This document shows positions 5,499 through 9,608 of a stretch of DNA of 9,608 bases, in pieces (the stretch's first letter is position 1; the number at the start of each line of letters is the position of its first letter). Both the position numbers and the translations under genes were made by a program. The notes beneath the pieces were generated by a model. The model did no database searches. It saw only the letters and a program-made list of their open reading frames with translations, and was not told the origin of the DNA. The DNA is from JBBATK01 sp046052705. Lineage in GTDB: Bacteria > Bacteroidota > Ignavibacteria > Kapaibacteriales > NICIL-2. The stretch spans positions 1-9,608 of the forward strand of contig JBJOLU010000022.1 in NCBI GenBank assembly GCA_046052705.1, in the 5' to 3' direction.

Positions 5499-7307
5499 CT
5501 ATGCGTGTACTCCTGCGTGGAGTACACTGTGTTTTGTTTCCATACCCCGACGATAGAATTCCAGGCCTTCGGCACCCATATACCTGCGAAGCGCAGACTG
5601 ATCAGCCAGGTGAAGATCGATAACGATCAGCCCGTCTATACAATTGCCGAAGGCAGCATCTCGGTTCATCGCGGCAATTCGACCGCCCAATTGAAGATAA
5701 TGCCTCAGCAACACAGGAACCGACTTGCCATCGTGCTCAAGGTCGCGAATCAAACTATCCATTTGCGTTACCGGCACTAGAGTACGCGAGTGCAACAGTC
5801 TATCCCAATTGGCAAACAGTTCGAACTCCGGCGGGCTCTTAGGCCGAACTTCCTTAGCAAGCGCGCGGTGGTAATGATGCACAAACAATGAGTTCACCAT
5901 CAAGCGTTTGGAGTTCTTGCTGAACGAATCGCTTATACTCACCGGTCCCATAAGGTAGCGATAGTGAGGGTTCCGAGACACATAGGTACCGATTCCCTTC
6001 AATAGCAAATGCAGCACCGTCGAATCTCTCTGATACTCGGGGCGCACGAACGAGCGCCCAAGCTCCAGCGAGGCATTCATATCGTGCAAAAACTTCGGAG
6101 TAAGCTCGAACAGTGTGTTCAGATACAAGCCATGCTTGCCGTAGCGGCGTGTCAGATCGTCAACTCTGCCCAGGCGGTAAGCACCGGCAACTTCACTACG
6201 GGTTTTGTTCCACACAATCATATGCGTGTACATGCTGTCGTATACATCGACATCCGAACTCTTGCCGGTACCCTCGCCGGCCAACCGGAAGGTAACCTCA
6301 CGAAGCCGGCCTATTTCTCTCATCACATTCGGGAAGTGATGATATTCGGCAGCAACCACCAGAAAGTCCTCCGTCTCGAGCATGTGATGACGTTGTTCAA
6401 GTCTGTGAACCTCCAGGGCCATATCGTGTGGACATACTTCGCTGTCGATAACTCCGCCGGATTGTAAAAGCAGCTCCGTCGAAACGCGCGCTTCGGCTTT
6501 TTTGAATCGAAGAAACTCAGATCTAAAACGCATCAGCTCGCAGAGCTGAGCAGCACTCATTTTTAGCAGATCGGCTCTCATGCGCATAGGCATGCCAAAC
6601 ACGATTCGCATACCGGTATTCTTGAACTTTAATAACTCTCGAACCAAAAGCAACGTGCGCAGCTTTGGGTGCACAACTCCGGCCAGGTAAAATAGAGCCG
6701 AGTTCCTTGCATGTATGTATGCCGGAACAATAGTGGCCTTTGTGGACTGAGCCAATCTGGCAACATGCGCAGACCATTCGCGATCCCTTATTCCCGGAGG
6801 ATTAAAGCCCAGCGCAGACACTTCACCGGCCGGAAATGCAATGAGCATTCCACCTTGTTCCAAATGTCGGTGCGCCAATCGCAGAGATCGGGCGTTCGCC
6901 GATTGCGCGCCCGACGCCAGAACATTCAGCGGAATGATATACTCTTGCAGCTCACCTACCCGGTTGAGGATCTCGTTTGCCAGAATGCGAACATCCGGAC
7001 GAATTCGCAACATCTCTCGCAGCATTGCCACACCGTCGGTTGCGCCTAAAGGGTGATTTGCCACTACTACACAGGCGCCCACAGTGGGTATGCGCATGGT
7101 TTCGTGTAGTGAGACGTTTACTGCTATGCCTCTGGCAGCGAGAAAGGTCTCGGGGAAATTCGCGTAGGTGTTGATGCTCTGTATTCTGGAATACTCATGC
7201 TGAGCTTTATCCCAACCGGTAACTTTTTTCAACAGAAATCTCAACGCATCGGTAACAACCGAAGGGATACTTGAGGGAATCGTGAGAGTGGTCATTGAGC
7301 GCCGCAT
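5499..7307 (-). CDS. Bifunctional acyltransferase, OlsF-type (PlsC-like plus OlsB-like GNAT domain)
   Basis: 602 residues with two acyltransferase domains. The N-terminal half (about 60-250) is PlsC-like: NHPLGATDG at 84-92 (H85 and D91 as catalytic pair), FPAGEVS at 158-164 in place of the usual FPEG block, and VPAY at 194-197. The C-terminal half (about 310-570) resembles OlsB-type acyl-ACP N-acyltransferases of the so-called hemolysin family: IGRLREVTFR followed by GEGTG near 332-348, ELGRSFV near 415-421, and the PVLLRHYLQLGG segment near 531-542. In OlsF-type enzymes one domain N-acylates ornithine and the other adds the O-linked acyl chain, yielding a phosphorus-free membrane lipid at the inner membrane. 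Here the amino acid could be ornithine, glycine or another; the sequence does not decide. The start is uncertain: ATG at 7307 or 7295, neither with a well-placed Shine-Dalgarno. It seems to be transcribed alone, after the terminator at 7416-7444. Confidence 0.85.
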   Translation of the reverse strand: MRRSMTTLTIPSSIPSVVTDALRFLLKKVTGWDKAQHEYSRIQSINTYANFPETFLAARGIAVNVSLHETMRIPTVGACVVVANHPLGATDGVAMLREMLRIRPDVRILANEILNRVGELQEYIIPLNVLASGAQSANARSLRLAHRHLEQGGMLIAFPAGEVSALGFNPPGIRDREWSAHVARLAQSTKATIVPAYIHARNSALFYLAGVVHPKLRTLLLVRELLKFKNTGMRIVFGMPMRMRADLLKMSAAQLCELMRFRSEFLRFKKAEARVSTELLLQSGGVIDSEVCPHDMALEVHRLEQRHHMLETEDFLVVAAEYHHFPNVMREIGRLREVTFRLAGEGTGKSSDVDVYDSMYTHMIVWNKTRSEVAGAYRLGRVDDLTRRYGKHGLYLNTLFELTPKFLHDMNASLELGRSFVRPEYQRDSTVLHLLLKGIGTYVSRNPHYRYLMGPVSISDSFSKNSKRLMVNSLFVHHYHRALAKEVRPKSPPEFELFANWDRLLHSRTLVPVTQMDSLIRDLEHDGKSVPVLLRHYLQLGGRIAAMNRDAAFGNCIDGLIVIDLHLADQSALRRYMGAEGLEFYRRGMETKHSVLHAGVHA

Positions 7308-7415
7308 AGTAGTAGATGCACCTGATAAATACCAGCCGCAAATTCATCTCTGCACATCAGCCAAATGTCACCGAAGTGTTATGGAATTATTATCCGCATG
7401 TAGTGCTTTAATAAT

Positions 7416-7444
7416 AAAAAAAGGAACGCTCCGAAGAACGTTCC
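7416..7444 (-). terminator. Intrinsic terminator after the T9SS-exported protein gene
   Basis: On the minus strand GGAACG and CGTTCC enclose TTC-TTCG-GAG, giving a 9-pair stem (one U-G) closed by a stable C(UUCG)G tetraloop and followed by seven T. It lies 112 bases after the stop at 7557 and 109 bases before the acyltransferase start. It most simply ends the upstream transcript, but it is also placed where an attenuator of the acyltransferase gene would be. Confidence 0.9.
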
Positions 7445-7456
7445 CTTGCGTGTGTA

Positions 7457-7507
7457 ATTCCCGATGCACGCGGATGAACCAAGAGTAAAACTCTTGTGCA
7501 CCGGGAT
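7457..7507 (-). ncRNA. Candidate structured RNA element (nested stem with inner hairpin)
   Basis: As minus-strand RNA: a 5' arm (7507-7496), then at once a 5-bp hairpin AAGAG-UUUUA-CUCUU (7495-7481), an 11-base unpaired stretch GGUUCAUCCGC (7480-7470), then the 3' arm (7469-7457) closing the outer stem. The outer stem has 12 pairs, one of them a G-U that is A-C on the plus strand, and one bulged base. The two helices abut and could stack. The element lies between a stop codon and a strong terminator, so it is transcribed either as a 3' UTR, as a separate small RNA, or as the leader of the acyltransferase gene. I do not recognise the family. Confidence 0.4.
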
Positions 7508-7532
7508 TTTCTGAACAGCCGTGTGTGTTGCT

Positions 7533-7551
7533 TCTAAGATTTATCCTTAGA
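7533..7551 (-). other. Small hairpin just after the T9SS-protein stop codon
   Basis: A 6-bp perfect stem (TCTAAG / CTTAGA) with a 7-base loop starts five bases after the stop codon on the minus strand. It is weak and A-U rich. It forms the first of three hairpins in the 3' region of the gene. Confidence 0.3.
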
Positions 7552-7556
7552 CCTGC

Positions 7557-9608
7557 TTAGTGCACCACAACAAATGGCGTGCTCGACGTTACTGAAGACG
7601 ATGCGATGCGCACCACGTAACCGCCGCTTGCCAGCGATTCCGCGTTGACAACGAATTCGTATTCTCCTGCTTCTTGCATTGCCGACTCGGCAACACGTAC
7701 TACTTCCAGACCAAGAGTGTTTACAATACTGATGCTTACCGGTCCCACTTCGCGAAGCGTGTAGCGAACTCGCGCATAGCCGGTAGCCGGTTGCGGCTGA
7801 ACGGAAACGCGAAGCGCTTCGCCATTGTCGTCAACACGATTCACCACCGTATCAACTTCCGCTTTGTAGTCTTTGTTAACCGGATCGTATTCAGCCCAGG
7901 GAAGGTCCCAGCGCTTGGCTATATCTGCTGCAAATGCACCGCGGTAGTTTACCTTCTCGAAGTATGAATCGTCGGTGGCAACTGTTCCGCGCTTCGTGAA
8001 ATCGGCGCCGCTCAAATACGCTGCGCCGGTCTTGGGCACAGGCGTGAAGGCATTGGATGCTTCCACGAATGCATCAGAAAGATCGCAGTACGCAGACACA
8101 GGGCCTTGCTTGTTGATAAACTCATTGGCGTTCTTTGCATCGGTGAGCCAAGCTGCAGTAAACAAGGTTGATCCTGCAGGTACAGCATTGCGCCATCCGG
8201 GCGATCCAGCCTTGATACCAACAAAGGTATTGTTACGGATTTGCAGAGAATCTCTGGAAGCCGCATCAGCAGTGGAGGCCGCGTTAGGATTACCAAACTC
8301 CAGTGAGTTCGGCCAACCAACGAACACGGAGTTCACAACACTCTGGCGTGAGTTACGGCGAATCATCATTGCTGCGCCAAACAAACGATTGTACTGTGTG
8401 GCAGCATCAGAGCCTGCAGTCCAGCTTGTATCCTGTACCGGTCCGATTGCTGTAACATTGGAGAACACTGCGGATGTAAGAGGCGCGTTGAAGGAACCAC
8501 TTGCATCGTTGTCGCTCTCGAAGGCCTGCGAGGTTGATTGATCGGCTACCTGATGGAAACGCTTGCCGAGCAGGAACTGGTTGCGTCCGCTGTAACCGTT
8601 ATCGGTGTCGAAGTCATCGTCGATACCGTTGTATGCAATAATGTTCTTGCCATCCACATTACCGCCGAACCATTCGTAGGAATCGTCACCGGAGTATGAT
8701 ACTTGAACATTCTCGATAGTTGTGCCACGACCTACAGCACCAAGTGTGAGTCCGTTGATCTCTTGATTCGGGAACAGAGCGATACCGCCGAACTCAATGC
8801 GCACATAGCGCAGGATGCCGGAGTTGTCGTTGTTATCGGGATTTGCTCCGCCACCAAAGCGGGCATTAATGGGATCGCTGGGGAAACCTTCCATCACAGC
8901 TTCTCCGCCGGGATGATTGGTAGCCGCCTTGCCGCAAATCAGAATACCGCCCCAGTCTCCGCGATCACGCTGACCAACAGGTGCGCGGCTGGTAAACACT
9001 ATAGGTTTCTGCGCTGTGCCATTGGCGATAATCTTTGCTCCGCGATTGATAATCAAGGCCGAGTTCACGCCCGGTGCATCACCAACAATGATTGTACCGG
9101 GTAGAATAGTCAGAACCGCGCCGCTTTGTACATACACGAACCCGGTTAGTCCATAAATCTTCTTCGGCGTCAGTGTAAGCGAGGTTGTAATGTTTCCGCT
9201 GAGCAATGAGTCTACGGGAACCGGTTTAGCTTGAGTGATGGTGAACGGAGTAGCGTTGGAGCTGATGTTTGTCAAATCAGGCGTGGTGTCCTTTTTATTA
9301 ATCAACATCATGCGCACATAACCGGTTGTGGTTGCGGTAGCAGGCACGCGGAAGCCATAGTTGTAGGCACCACGACCACCAACCATACCTGAAGGAATCT
9401 TCGTTGAGTCCACAACAAACTTTGCTGTACCGGGTAAGGATATATCATTCCACGGACCGTCCTTGGTAGTAGCCCATTGGAACTTGAACCATTGACCATT
9501 TGTGCCGGTGGTATCCCATTGCAATGTCTGAGACGAACCTGCACGGAACACTTCCCCGCCGGCGGGCTTGATCAAGCGCACGGTGGGCGGAGGAGGCGGA
9601 GCAGGCAA
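7557..9608 (-). CDS. T9SS-exported beta-helix protein (5' end outside window)
   Basis: 683 codons are visible and the frame is open at the right edge. The edge codon is TTG after which comes a Pro-rich linker (PAPPPPP), so the true start lies outside. Residue numbers are from the edge. Residues 9-124 form an Ig-like domain (KPAGGEV, QTLQWDTTG). From about 133 the sequence turns into a right-handed beta-helix-like region with short hydrophobic repeats (GAVLTILPGTIIVG, ALIINRGAKIIANG) and the motif DWGGILICGKA at 218-228. An acidic part follows: GDDSYEWFGG at 307-316 and DDDFDTDNG at 330-338, plausible calcium sites. The last 85 residues (about 598-683) are a T9SS type A sorting domain, with VSISIVNTLGLEVVRV and LASGGYVVRI strands. 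The protein should cross the outer membrane by T9SS and be anchored or released. Ligand and function are unknown. Confidence 0.9.
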   Translation of the reverse strand: MPAPPPPPTVRLIKPAGGEVFRAGSSQTLQWDTTGTNGQWFKFQWATTKDGPWNDISLPGTAKFVVDSTKIPSGMVGGRGAYNYGFRVPATATTTGYVRMMLINKKDTTPDLTNISSNATPFTITQAKPVPVDSLLSGNITTSLTLTPKKIYGLTGFVYVQSGAVLTILPGTIIVGDAPGVNSALIINRGAKIIANGTAQKPIVFTSRAPVGQRDRGDWGGILICGKAATNHPGGEAVMEGFPSDPINARFGGGANPDNNDNSGILRYVRIEFGGIALFPNQEINGLTLGAVGRGTTIENVQVSYSGDDSYEWFGGNVDGKNIIAYNGIDDDFDTDNGYSGRNQFLLGKRFHQVADQSTSQAFESDNDASGSFNAPLTSAVFSNVTAIGPVQDTSWTAGSDAATQYNRLFGAAMMIRRNSRQSVVNSVFVGWPNSLEFGNPNAASTADAASRDSLQIRNNTFVGIKAGSPGWRNAVPAGSTLFTAAWLTDAKNANEFINKQGPVSAYCDLSDAFVEASNAFTPVPKTGAAYLSGADFTKRGTVATDDSYFEKVNYRGAFAADIAKRWDLPWAEYDPVNKDYKAEVDTVVNRVDDNGEALRVSVQPQPATGYARVRYTLREVGPVSISIVNTLGLEVVRVAESAMQEAGEYEFVVNAESLASGGYVVRIASSSVTSSTPFVVVH

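Noticed and set aside
5074..5556. 160-codon open frame on the plus strand in the gap before nrdJ
   Set aside because: It overlaps the end of the acyltransferase gene, runs against all other genes, has no recognisable protein character and passes through hairpins and A/T tracts. It looks like a chance frame.
7470..7480. T-arm-like GGTTCATCC, suggesting a tRNA
   Set aside because: The T-loop is too short and there is no acceptor, D or anticodon arm around it; the bases are better explained as the unpaired part of the local stem structure.
9606..9608. TTG at the right edge as the start of the secreted protein
   Set aside because: It is only the first in-frame codon at the window boundary. No signal peptide follows and a Pro-rich interdomain linker does, so the gene continues outside.

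Overview
The window reads as ordinary chromosome from a member of the Bacteroidota/Chlorobiota (FCB) group. The main evidence is a C-terminal type IX secretion (T9SS) sorting domain on the protein at the right edge. A GldM-like membrane protein at the left edge (tentative) and an ornithine/glycine-lipid type double acyltransferase fit the same group. Base composition is near 50% GC and some genes have good Shine-Dalgarno sites, which fits a Chlorobiota/Ignavibacteria/Kapabacteria-type lineage better than a typical AT-rich Flavobacterium; that placement is inference. I see no insertion sequence, phage gene, CRISPR array, tRNA or rRNA.

All five genes lie on the minus strand, so transcription runs right to left. 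From right to left: (1) the 3' part of a large secreted beta-helix protein with a T9SS sorting domain (7557-9608, 5' end outside the window), followed by a structured 3' region and a strong intrinsic terminator; (2) a two-domain acyltransferase of OlsF type (5499-7307), predicted to make amino-acid-containing membrane lipids; (3) a 501-base non-coding gap rich in inverted repeats; (4) nrdJ, a 1167-residue adenosylcobalamin-dependent class II ribonucleotide reductase (1494-4997), closed by a clear terminator; (5) a small exported cysteine-rich protein (858-1142) with a good promoter and helically phased A-tracts just upstream; (6) the 5' part of a single-pass membrane protein (2-574, running off the left edge).

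The genes look independently transcribed rather than forming one operon, because gaps of about 250 to 500 bases with terminators or hairpins separate them. The common theme is loose: cell-envelope and secretion functions around a housekeeping DNA-precursor enzyme.

The least explained sequence is in the gaps. Several inverted repeats there contain an apposition that is A-C on the plus strand but a G-U wobble in minus-strand RNA, so they fold better as minus-strand transcripts. The best one (7457-7507) sits just before an intrinsic terminator upstream of the acyltransferase gene and has an aptamer-like layout. I do not recognise it as a known riboswitch class.
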